From positions 1 to 64,000 of the forward strand of contig JADNRY010000069.1 of NCBI GenBank assembly GCA_015501585.1: a stretch of 64,000 bases of DNA, read 5' to 3'. The translations under genes and the position numbers were made by a program. The DNA is from Rhodocollybia butyracea (lineage: Eukaryota > Basidiomycota > Agaricomycetes > Agaricales > Omphalotaceae). Positions 21,719-32,209 of this stretch are shown here, in pieces. The notes under the pieces are model-generated. The model was not told the DNA's origin. It searched no databases and worked only from the letters and a program-made list of their open reading frames with translations. Within the stretch, counting starts at the first letter, position 1. The number at the start of each line of letters is the position of its first letter.

Positions 21719-22062
21719 CGTGGGATACGGGGCAATAACGATCAGCATACCCGAGACGTTCCATGCTCAGTGGGTGACCAGACAACACTAACTGTGTGAA
21801 CACATACCTATCTTTGGGTACTTTCAGAGCTTGTAGGTAAGGCCTGAGATCTTGAGAACCCGCACCACTGAATCAGGAACCCGCCGCACCTGCTTATCAT
21901 AGACTACTCTATTGCGCAACATTCCTGCACGCACTCATCAAGTTGACAACCGTACAATTGACCAGCGGAGGAGGCCCTAGGGAGCCGCGGCAGGACAGCC
22001 ACCAGGTCGCTCATGCAGAGTGGCAAGAGCGTACCAGAGAATGGGTGCGCCGCCAGGGCACT
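21719..22062 (-). mobile_element. LINE relic fragment, second copy
   Basis: This is a shortened copy of 19,293-19,715 carried in duplication unit 2. It keeps the TAGACTACTCTATTGCGCAA and CCGCGGCAGGACAGCCACCA blocks but lacks the zinc-knuckle end. Confidence 0.6.
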
Positions 22063-22064
22063 AC

Positions 22065-22180
22065 CTTGATACTGCTGAAATTTACTTGCGCTAAATCTTC
22101 CCTTCTATATAGCAGGGCTTTCCACTCGCGATTCAGTTACTATCATACGAGCCACTATTATACCTCAGCCAGAGAAAGGA
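22065..22180 (+). pseudogene. Gene 2 fragment F
   Basis: TACTGCTGAAATTTACTTGC, CTTTCCACTCGCGATTCAGT and ATACCTCAGCCAGAGA match gene 2 copy B around 16,965-17,065, slightly longer than fragment E. The GATATCGCAG of the exon start has decayed to TATATAGCAG. Confidence 0.6.
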
Positions 22181-22396
22181 GTGGCACGTAACGTCAGTGT
22201 CAAAGCGTCATCAATTAACTTGAACTCTCTCCCAGCGAACCACGTCGGTTATACTACCACTACCACTGCTACCACTCTCCCAGCGCTTCCTGCCGAAGAC
22301 GTACTACTCTCTGTTGCTCAATCTAGGCCCTCTTCATTCAGGCAGCTGTATTTCTGGAACATGGTCGTGTGTGATCGACGGAGTGGACGGAGTTAA
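22181..22396 (+). other. Short open frame conserved in both duplication units (unit 2)
   Basis: Counterpart of 19,923-20,120 containing NSLPANHVGYTTTTTATT and LPALPAEDVLLSVAQSRP. No domain is recognised; whether it is translated is unknown. Confidence 0.25.
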
Positions 22397-22742
22397 CCAT
22401 CAAACAGACGCAAATGATCAGAATCTCTCAATCATCGAACAAAGTGGCTGAGCTCCAAGGGCCATAGGGTGATCGCGATAGTTGCTGGGCTCTGGTCTGA
22501 GGTAACGTCGCTGTGGTAAATGTATGATGCGTCTAAATCTTGCTTCTTTCCTCCATCCTCCTTTTTCCCCTCCTTTTTTCCCTTCCTTCTATACACTGTA
22601 CTTGATCGAAATAAAAAAATTTCGCTGCCGAGCATGCGGAATGCCATGCATATTCGAGCGACTGGAAAACTGTGAGAGCATACCGTCTAATTTCTATAAC
22701 CCCATCACTGATTTGACTGGTTGAGGAAGATGCTTTTTTTCT

Positions 22743-24050
22743 TTGATCCCGCTTACCGCCGGTTTCGCCTTCGCTGGCGTACCAGAATCTATAGTAGAGC
22801 TTGGTACAACTTCTTTGGTCACGGTGTCTCGAGAGTCTTCCGACCCGACAGCCTTCAGTGTTTTACTTAGGCCCACCACACAACTAGGCGGGTCTACAAT
22901 TGGAACCTTTCCATCTGCGCAGGAGCTCGAAATACCGTTGAATTTTACCCCCACAGAAACTGGGTACGTCCAAGTTACATTAACTTTTGCACGCTGCGTG
23001 CTTATAACAAGAATTACCTATCTTAACTCGCTGCTAGAAGTTTTATTTTGGAAGTCATATCAAACTTGCAACCGTAAATTAAACCAGCCTCATTTCCGTT
23101 CTGTTCTCCTTGCTGATTGCTATTGATAATAGCATATCTCTCACAGAGAGACCTACTACCATATTTGTGTCAAGTCCTTCTTTTAGGGTTCAATCAGCTT
23201 CTTCCTCAACGTAATTTGTTTTTCTTTCTTTACCATAACCTGTGTGAGGCTGATCTTTATCAGTACCACTGATACAACGAATTCAAGTTCCACTACTACA
23301 GCGGTAGACACTACAAGCTCGCCAACAGCCTCAGATCATCTTTCTCCAACTCAATCTGTGATAGATTCAAGCTCCACTACTACAGCGGTAGATACTACAA
23401 GCTCACCAACGACCTCAGATCATCTTTCTCCAACTCAATCCGTGGTATCACTCGTATCGCATAAATCGAACACACCTGCAATCGTTGGCGGTACCATCAG
23501 TGGTGCCGCTCTTCTGATTATGATATGCCTACTAATAGTGTCACTCCTCATTCGGACCAAACGTCGTCGTCGACGACTCGGTGCTGCGCGGATGCTTCCA
23601 GACGATATCGCAATATCGGGTGCTTCTATATCACCTTTCATTGAGGCTGGATCTGATGGCATGTATATCCTTAATGGCCTAGAGCGGCAAGAGAGAAAGC
23701 AAAACTCATACGCCAATGCCTCACTTGATAATAAGGACATAGAGGATGGTATCCCGCCAGTACTTACAGTACCTTCTGCACATCCAGACATTCCCTTGGT
23801 CCCGGGCGATACTTGGGGAGAGGGTTTGAGGTTTGGGGTTCCTGAACCTGGTGCAGCTCAGAGGCCAGGAAGCCCCGATGAAGAGTCAGCGGATGAAATT
23901 GATATCGTGCAGACTTTTGAGAATATGAGGAACCGAGTTATATTTCGTCGTCACCAGGACAGCGTAGTTTCAGTACGGAATGGACAGGGCCGAGAGCTTA
24001 ATGTTCCTGAAGTGGTTGAGCTTCCGCCGGAGTATTCGTCACTAATGTAA
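22743..24050 (+). CDS. Single-pass membrane protein with S/T-rich stalk and PPEY tail (5' end unresolved)
   Basis: Better-preserved copy of the duplicated surface-protein gene. Exons fit from the ectodomain (GFAFAGVPESIVELGTTS to FTPTETGYVQVTLTFA, ending near 22,998), a long intron of about 150 bases, a short exon RPTTIFVSSPSFRVQSASS, and a last exon from about 23,273 to the stop at 24,050. The last exon holds a Ser/Thr stalk with a duplicated SSSTTTAVDTTSSPT unit, a transmembrane helix (GGTISGAALLIMICLLIVSL), a basic RTKRRRRRL stop-transfer run and a cytoplasmic tail ending LPPEYSSLM. PPEY is a PY motif of the type bound by WW domains of Rsp5-like ubiquitin ligases. The ectodomain resembles agaricomycete surface proteins. 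No ATG with a signal peptide was found in frame upstream (a TGA lies just before), so the 5' exon is missing or unrecognised. Ligand and role are unknown. Confidence 0.6.
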
Positions 24051-24164
24051 TAGAGTGTACACATGGAACTTAGGAAGACACACGGCAGGAGGAATTACAG
24101 TTTCATACATTAGACTAAGTATCAGCATCTACCTCAGAGTACATATGTTGATACCATGTTCACA

Positions 24165-24345
24165 CGGGACATGGACGCATGACCAGTGACCACACCATTG
24201 AAATACCGCACCTATGCCAGCATAGCGTAGTTGCTCGCATCTCGCGAAACGGATCTCCAAAGCATAAACTAGCAGCTGCCCACGGATCAGAAACAATAGG
24301 CAAGAAACTTAGCAGGAGTCTGCGACCGACTTGAAAAAGCAATCA
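24165..24345 (+). repeat. Dispersed repeat R1, copy 4
   Basis: AAATACCGCACCTATGCC, GAACGGATCTCC-like and TCAGAAACAATAGGCAAGAA, CTTAGCAGGAGTCTGCGACC align with the other R1 copies. It lies 110 bases after the end of duplication unit 2. Confidence 0.5.
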
Positions 24346-26295
24346 GTGTCTTGCCGATACCGTATTTGATATGAGAAAGAACGCTTTGGCCTCATACGTA
24401 ACCTTTTACGCATCTTACTGCCATTTCCGCTCCCAGACTTACAGCTTCTTTGTTTTGGTTATAGGCTAGTTACGAGAATCAATATCCGATTTTGTTTTTT
24501 GTCTGCCACTAGGCTGTGGGGCTCCCTATTCACTTGTTGCGAAAATAAATGTTGGTCTAGGCCCTCGACCTTTTTTCTCACCCTCGGCAATCTTCCTAAA
24601 TAGGATTGGGTCCTATCGTAGATGATGGTCGAAAAATCATCATCGCTGACCACCCCATACATGAAACACAACATCATGGAGCAGAGCACCTCATTCCTTT
24701 GTTCATCCTGCTTGTAGACACCCGGAGTCGTCACTAAACGTCGTAATCGTATACAACTTCACCTCATTGCACGAGTCACTTCCAAGGCGTCAAAATAAAT
24801 CAAGACACGGCATGAACTGTCCTGATCAGTCTAGTCCTATGTAGGTGTGTACACGCCCTCCTTAAAGAGCCGTTATCGATGTGTTTGTGTTTTTAATCCC
24901 AGCCCCACTTGGACTCTGCAGCACCTTCAGGGCATGTTTTCTCATGCTACCAAGTTAATTACCCTTCAAAGTTGCTTCAAAGATACTTTCAAGGGCCGGT
25001 GGAATCAAGTCGCATGGGGGTGTTGGCGATGAAACCTGTGACCTTGCGCAACTTAACCAACTGCTTTTACTAGTGCGATCGGATTGCGTTCAAGTTCACC
25101 GGGAGTCGGGGAACGTATGCATAGAACCCTTGGTTTTCTAGTGGTTTTGTGGGCGGAAACGAAAACAGGTTAACTTAGGAAACGAGCTCAAAGCTTACAG
25201 ATGCCACGTCTAAGTAATTGAAGGAATAGGGCCGGGAGGTGTCCGTTGTGGAGAATCAAATAATTTAGCTACAATCATGATCAAACTAATGTTCAAGTGG
25301 AGTGATTTGAATAGTATTGCTGAACGTTGGAAGAGCTTGGTGGTGACATCTATATGTTGGATATCATTGCATCTCCCGCGTGAAGTGAATACTTACTTAT
25401 CTCTCATTATTACTATTGCTTCTATCTTGCTGAGCTGAAGGCGTCAATCTCTGCAAATTAAAACACGTCTTACTATCGCTGTGGTTTCTCCCCCCGGTTT
25501 TCCCAAGTTGAATGAACACATGCTTACAGTACATGAGTTCAAACTGATCTACATACTAGGTAGGTTTACCGGCGAAGTCCAGGCGAGGTCCCATTAAGAA
25601 AGGCAGCCAGGTTCCACGCTACATATATCGCGCCTAAGGTAGGAAGAGCCGACTCCTAAGGTATGCATCGTTGCTATACGTTGAGAGGAGTCGCAACGCC
25701 TTTGATAGACACGATTCAAACGCGTTTGGATATTGGTTCAATTTTAGATTAGCAAGAGACTACACGACGTAGTATACGTCCTCGTAAAAATAGCACAATT
25801 AGTACACAGTTGTGTACTATGAAGCTCTGCGAATGATTAACAGAATTTTTATTTGCTGCGATACTGATACAAATTGGAGCTACAATCTAAGTACAATTTG
25901 AATGTTCTGCAAGAATAAAACAGGAGAGTATAAGTTACAATGCGTTCAAGGCTGATGATATGATATAGTAAACGTAGGCACGTCGTCAAGATAGATGCCA
26001 ACGTCGATAAAGGTGGATTTATGGGAAGCGGAGTACGTCTTTGACGATAGGTGCCCGCCGAATGGTAGAAAGATATCAGAGTGCGACAAGAGAGCCTGGT
26101 GGGCCTGGTGAATATACGTCGAAAAGAGCAGGCCATGTACACATACCTCCAATGGCAAAGAAAAAAAAACCCTAAGCCTTAACTAGGCGAGCGGGTTCTG
26201 CTACACACGAACTCCGGCAGGTGGATGCAGACGACGAGGTGGCTTTGGAGGAAAAGCCAAGCATTAATACCAAAGACGACTGTAGGTAACCTTGG
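24346..26295. other. Intergenic, no gene recognised
   Basis: About 1.95 kb of sequence without recognisable coding content on either strand. It marks the passage from the duplicated accessory part to the core gene block. Confidence 0.35.
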
Positions 26296-26454
26296 CTATA
26301 ACACACCTAACAACCTCGATATTTTTTTAGTCTGGCTCGCGGGAAGTTTTGCAGTGCCATCTGGCGACATTCTAGCTTCTGTAAATTGGCGCAAAGTATA
26401 TTCTGCGAGTTCTTGAGAGTAGCGAGCACGGTCGGTTTCAGAGGAAAAGGCCAT
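26296..26454 (-). CDS. Small hypothetical protein
   Basis: An ATG at 26,454 opens a 52-codon frame starting MAFSSETDRARYSQELAEYT, rich in charged residues and helix-forming, ending SRLLGVL. A possible intron donor (GTGTGTTATAG) just before the stop means the true 3' end could be spliced further into 26,200-26,290. No family is recognised. It lies about 200 bp beyond the stop of the chloride channel gene on the same strand. Confidence 0.3.
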   Translation of the reverse strand: MAFSSETDRARYSQELAEYTLRQFTEARMSPDGTAKLPASQTKKISRLLGVL

Positions 26455-26660
26455 TTTGCGTTCAGCGTGGATGATTAACACACAAAAAAAATGGAACCCT
26501 TATATAGGTTTCGCTACTCCACCAACGCTAACATCTCCAAATAAAGTCTCAATGACGTATTTCGATCGTTGGAGCAACAAGTGCCAAAAAGGGAAGACAA
26601 TATTACGTGAATAAATACCCCGCTCTATACCGGCGTTAATTACCGAAAAATAAACATACT

Positions 26661-29600
26661 CTATCTCGCCCACCTTCTCCTCAATTTCGATATTTCGTCT
26701 GCCACTCGACTGGAAACTCCCCGACCAATAGACCAAACCTCTTCGAGCAGGCCATCCAAACCGCCACGCTGCTCCCATGACAGTTCGTGATACCCTGGCT
26801 TTTCCATCGCAATAAATCGTAATACGTCCTTGACAGTGACCAGGCCAACAAGTGAACCGTGGTCTTCCACCAGTATCACGCGAGGGCTAGCATGGGCAGA
26901 TCGCAAAGCGTCAAGTCCAGGTTTGCGATATTCGCGGAGCAAATTCACAGGTGCGGAACGTTGGGAGATATGAAAATACAAGTGCATGAGTAAACATCAG
27001 CCAAGAAGCAAAAAAAAAAAAAAATATGAACGGGAACGTATAACTGAAAAAGCATACTAAATTGGTGTGAACAAAGCCACGACAAGAAGTAGAAGCCGTA
27101 GCCTTCATCTGTAACCTTCCAAGTCAAATCGGAGAGTATGACGAAAGAGAACCATAAGCGATTTCTGTAAACTCCAATAGAAGCACTATGGAAGCATGCC
27201 AGTACGCTCCATTAAATCGAAACAATGACGAATACAGACCAGACCATGCGAAGCATAGGCGTCAGTATGGGCGGCGCTCTCACTTCATGCGATATAAACG
27301 ACAAGATTCTCTGACGGTCTCAATGAAGTGAGCTCAAAACATAAGATCGTAAGGTGGGAAAAACCAAACATAAAACAGGAGAGAAACAAACTGAATTGGT
27401 ACTCACCCCATCCGTTTGAACAATTGCATCACAATCTCCAGAGGGAGCTGAGGAGACACTGTCATTGGTGTCTGTTGTGGAGCAAAATACCACGATCAGT
27501 ATTCCGAGAAGAGGGAGGGACGAATAAAAATGAAATGCCCAGTTGATAACTGAAAATAAGACGGATGTACTCACCTGATTAACCCAAGGCCACACCTCGA
27601 CCCCTTCTGACCCAGCCGTCCTCTCAAACATCGTTTCTGGAATTTCTTCCTCTTCTATTCCCTGAACAAGTTCACCCATCCTATTGCTGACTAGCCTGGT
27701 TGGTCGTGATGCTGATACTGGTGCTGATGGTGGAGGCGGGGGTAAAGGAGGCCCAAATAAGCATGGCGTGTCAACATCTAGCTGTCCAGATCGACGGAAC
27801 CTATCTATGGGTACATCAGCCTTGGAGCTTTTTCGAGGAACAGATCGAGTAGGAACAGGGGTGGCAGGAGGAGCATGGCTACTCACCCAAGACAAATTTC
27901 AACTCTGTCTTGCCAATGTACCCAAGTAAGATCGACTTTCCGTCCTCAGACGGAGTCGCCGGCTCCAAGGACTCAGATCCAGAAGCAACAGATACGACAG
28001 GAAACCCTTTGACGTCCGTCGATGTGATTAGCGACTCTAGGTCGGTAAAATGAGAGAAGCAGGATGAAAAAAGGACTGGCAACCTACCGACATCCTTTAT
28101 ACTCATTCCTTTCTCCGGTACCGTGTAGAGGTCTGTGCGCATCACTGTAGAAACTAGAGATGGTTCGCGTTGACGTTGATAGTAGCCGTAGAATGGAATC
28201 AGGCGTAGACTCACCATCGACTCCATACGCATGATCTTCTTTCTCCAGAAACGGAAAGCCATTGAACCGAATCATCTCGTCCGCTATACCATTCGTACCC
28301 AAGAGGTCACCAACAGCTTTGGTTACGAGGACAACGATCTAGGCAGAATGCAGGATATAGGCGAGTTTGGAGAGGGAAGATAACATACTCACCATAGTAG
28401 GCAGAATATAAGTCAGCGCTCCGGTCAACTCGAACATGATTACTACTACGGTCACAGTTATACGCATCACACCACTTGAAACGAAGTCTATCCATCAGTT
28501 CGGATCCCTACAGCACAACGAGACTTACCTCAACGCCGCCGCCGCTCCCAAAAAAGCATAGGTTCCCGGCGTGATACATGCAGGACTGTTCGGGTCGCAG
28601 TAAGCGAAAATCCCAGAGTGCGGATATGCCCTATAACCCGCTCGAACCATGATGCCCAACATCCTACCGAAACTAGCTCCTACTGCCATACTAGGGACAA
28701 AAATACCCGCCGGGACCTTGCATCCATAGGATACCACTACGAGCGCAGTGCGAATGATCGAAGCGAGGAGAAGAGAGTTGGCGAGACGCCATTGAATGGA
28801 AGTCCTATCATCTATTTAGTTTCCAAACGTCAATACGCAGGAGCTGGGATGCTCACTGGCAGATATCCCCTGTACCTCCACCTGTCGACGCATCACATTC
28901 TCGGAATAAGACCGCCATACTTTCGGTCATATCGATTCGCAAGAAGTAGTTGAAATATCCAATCATTGCTGTGATTACTGCCAAGACGACTGCTTCCGCA
29001 ACAGCGTGAGACTGGAGATACTTGCGTCGGAAAGCAGCAACCTGAAGGTTGAATTTGACTACGAAAGCACCGTAGAGGCCCTATAAAGAAGGTGAGCAGC
29101 ACTAATGGCCATAAGTGGACTAAGACGCACTCCAAATATGCCCAGAATTACAAAAAATATAATTTCGAAGAAATGCCAGTCTCGGTCGTATGTGACTTGA
29201 AACAATACTAATTTACCAGTACGGAAAGGGTTCATCGCCTGATGAGATTATTAGAGGATATAACCAGGAAAGAGGACGAGACAAACCGAAAGCGTGAATG
29301 TGGCGACCAGGGCACAGAAAAAGGATCTCCACATCGTCTTAATGCTGAAATTATGGCTCATTTCCTTTAAAACATGAGAACACGGAACCCAATCATATAT
29401 ATGGCCATACCTCGATTGAAAACAAGACGCCACCAATAGGCGAACCAAACGCAACGGCAACACCTGCAGCACTAGCTGCGGTAACAACTTGACGTATTTT
29501 GGCTGGAATAAGGAAGTTACTGAAAAGAAGGCTACAACATGAAAAGATGGACGAACCTTGACTACTAGCAAACCTAGGAAACCAGCCTGCTACAATGAAA

Positions 29601-30346
29601 CCGATACAACATGCCACATGAACCGAGGGGCCTTCCTTGCCTACTGAAAGACCTGAAGCAATGACTAGTGGCTGAGTGGGTGTTAGAACGGCTTGTAAGA
29701 CACGACGAGAAACCACACATACGAGAGCGATACTCTTGATGAAGAAAGTCGAAGGGCCCAAGAAACCCTGCATAGTAAACCCAGCCAAAATACACTTGAT
29801 CTCTGAAATGCCCGAGCCTGCTGCGTATTTTGCAAGTGACCGGACTAGATGTGCAGCAACAAAAGAGAATGTCGCGGCAAACGACACATATATGAACCAA
29901 CGGGCAGGGCCAACTTCGCTCCAAGGATGCCAGGAATCACAAGCATTCGTTGCGTCTTCTCCTTCAATTTCCCAGCAGCAGAATTGTTCGTTGAGCCACC
30001 ATCCATCGGCGCAATAACCCATTTTAATGTCAGACAGCCATTCGGTTATGATGGAGATGAGTGCTGCGTTGAGCCCAATGCAGACTCCGACAACAGAAAC
30101 GACAAGCCATGTTTGACCGATTCCCTTCCAACGGTCATTCCTAGACCGAATTCGTCGATTCCGTTCTAATATCGAGTCTTGGATCCAATCTGCACGACAT
30201 GAGTTGCTTTTCCTGTGTCCCAGGACGCGACAAACCTATAGTCGTGAAGTCTTCATAGCGTCTGTCAACAGATTAATGTTTTGCAGCAGATTGTGGTCTA
30301 TAGCGCACTTTATCTCCTCCAGCTCATCTTCAGTAACGCTAGCCAT
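26661..30346 (-). CDS. CLC-type voltage-gated chloride channel/transporter
   Basis: Membrane Cl- channel or Cl-/H+ exchanger of endomembranes or plasma membrane, supporting ion and pH balance (as yeast Gef1). Sixteen exons join in phase to 785 residues, a normal length for fungal CLCs. The N-terminus reads [29 protein letters not shown] signatures are GSGISE (146-151), GKEGPSVH (188-195) and [15 protein letters not shown]-terminal cytosolic CBS domains include [15 protein letters not shown] and, in the last exon, [20 protein letters not shown]. One intron (29,672-29,722, 51 nt) is open in frame, so retention would insert 17 residues before the selectivity-filter region. The last intron (26,887-27,406) is 520 nt, about ten times the others. 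Exon starts (high end): 30,346; 30,261; 30,189; 29,671; 29,502; 29,364; 29,238; 29,080; 28,804; 28,474; 28,338; 28,144; 28,036; 27,804; 27,471; 26,886. Confidence 0.93.
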
Positions 30347-32209
30347 CAAGTCATGGACTCTAAAATCTGTTGTGGAGCAATGAACACCTTGAAGTAACGT
30401 TAGCGCCTAAGCGCGTTCAAGAGCGCACACGTTGACCGGCGTCCGGGCCGTATGTACCAGGTTTTTATCTTCGCTTCGAAGAGGCTGTTGAAGCTATTCG
30501 GAGACATCTACTTATCATCTCAGTACTCTGAACACGATTTCGATCGTGTGAGACACTTGCTGGTCCGAAAACTTGAATGAAGGTACCAGCAACACTTAAA
30601 GTAATACTGGCCCGTAGATAACTACTTCAATTTGAGTCAAAAGAGGTATGCCCGCAGATGAATCAAATAAAAGGACTGGCACATCTCCTCGTCACCCCAC
30701 TCTCGAAGCTGGATATCCGGATGTTTAAATTTAAATTTGGGTTACCGCCAGTCTCCGCGTTCTTACTATTCCAAGTAGTACAACATAAATACAGTCTAAG
30801 ATATGAGTGCGAACATTGGTTGTAGTGACATGCCCTCTCAATTCCGAGCTTACAGACGCAATCATCAGCTTTTAAAGCACTGAGGGAAAAATTTCGCAGT
30901 CGATTGTACCGATGGTCATCGAATTGCTCTTTGAGAGAACTGGAATTGGAGAGGCATACTTATTTACACAGTTCTGTCCATGCTCTCCACTCATCGCCAA
31001 GTAGACCAAAAGAGCCATTCCGGTCTCTTAAGAACGGCTGAACTTTTGCCAACCAAATCCCGTATTCATCTTTGCGTATGTTTAGCACAAGTTTAGCATA
31101 CCCACCACAAGAGTACTCGTCGCGTGTTGTCGGGCTAGACGATCCACAGCAAGATGTGTAGTTCTCGAAAGCCAGTGATTTTAGGCACTATCGTCGAGTG
31201 CGGTGTTTAGACTATGCGGTGTTTGGTAGTGTGTCGGGGTTCTAAAATGCGCAATAATTTTGCGATTCGGAAACACTGCCATCAGTTTGGTAAACAACTT
31301 GAAAGCTGTAAAGCATACATCGGTGGAAAAATATCTGTACATCCTGTCATCAATTTCGTTGCTGTTCAACACAGTAGTTGTATTCCACCACTGGTTTACC
31401 CTGTTGCAAAGCTCGAATTTCAAGTTACTCTTGTTGACGGACGGTCAACATTCCTATATAGTGTAGTAAAATAGCCCCTGCACTTAGGGCAATGATCTAC
31501 AGTAGCTCCCACCGGGAAGACTGCGAGCTCGTCATTGTTCGGTGTTTGGGCACCGTGTCAGCTTATGCTACCGGAGCCGGCGTTCAAACGTTCAGTACTC
31601 AGTACTTGAAACTTCCTCCTTCTTTCCTTCCTTCCTAACCAAGCACAAGCAATACGACCCCGAATCAAAACCGAAACTCGGCTGAGATTGGTCCGCCTCG
31701 AATCAGGGTGAGACATTCTGTAGCCTGTGGGATGGTAATGTTCCATTGATCTAGCTAATCACCCTTGTGAGCTAAATCGACTTATTTCGGGAGCCAAGGG
31801 GCATTGAATATTATAGCTGGATTGATCGCTGTTGATTGTCCAAAGCCTGATCGCACAATGTTAGGCTCCGACGGACTCATAGCTTACATAGCTGTATCCG
31901 AACAGCCGCAGGCAAAAACTTACCATTTTCCAATATATACAGCTCAGGCTTGATATCTTGATAAAGCCCGCTTTGGCATTACGTAAAGTCGTGGGAATTC
32001 CGGGTGACCACGTGGGGTACTTGAGGAGATAAAGTCAATTGCCTCAAGTCGGACACCTTCACTTTCATAATATCACAGCCTTTTTGTACTTTATAAACAC
32101 TTCCCATTCACTACAAGCACTCTCTTGTTCGCTCGGACCCTGGCCGTTCTTTTGTATAATGGGTAAGCTCTCTTTCTACCTCATCTCATAGGCTCCTGAA
32201 GTTCTCGAA
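30347..32209. other. Intergenic region between divergent transporter genes
   Basis: About 1.86 kb separates the CLC start (minus) from the Ca2+/H+ exchanger start (plus). No gene is recognised. A 5' UTR intron is possible just before the exchanger start (GTAAGC at 32,163, CATAG at 32,191). A palindromic AT block TTTAAATTTAAA lies near 30,725. Confidence 0.35.

Larger units (their letters stand above)
21719..24055 (+). repeat. Tandem segmental duplication, unit 2
   Basis: Second unit of the tandem pair (see 19,293-21,655). It differs by an 84-base in-frame repeat inside the stalk region of the membrane-protein gene, encoding SSSTTTAVDTTSSPT twice. Confidence 0.8.

Noticed and set aside
22694..22954. 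Antisense frames conserved in both duplication units (also 20,266-20,643)
   Set aside because: They are shadows of the ectodomain exon on the other strand, conserved only because that exon is.
29672..29722. 17-residue insertion before the [11 protein letters not shown] motif
   Set aside because: It has GTATGT and CAG ends and is 51 nt long; removing it restores the normal CLC alignment, so it was treated as an in-frame intron.
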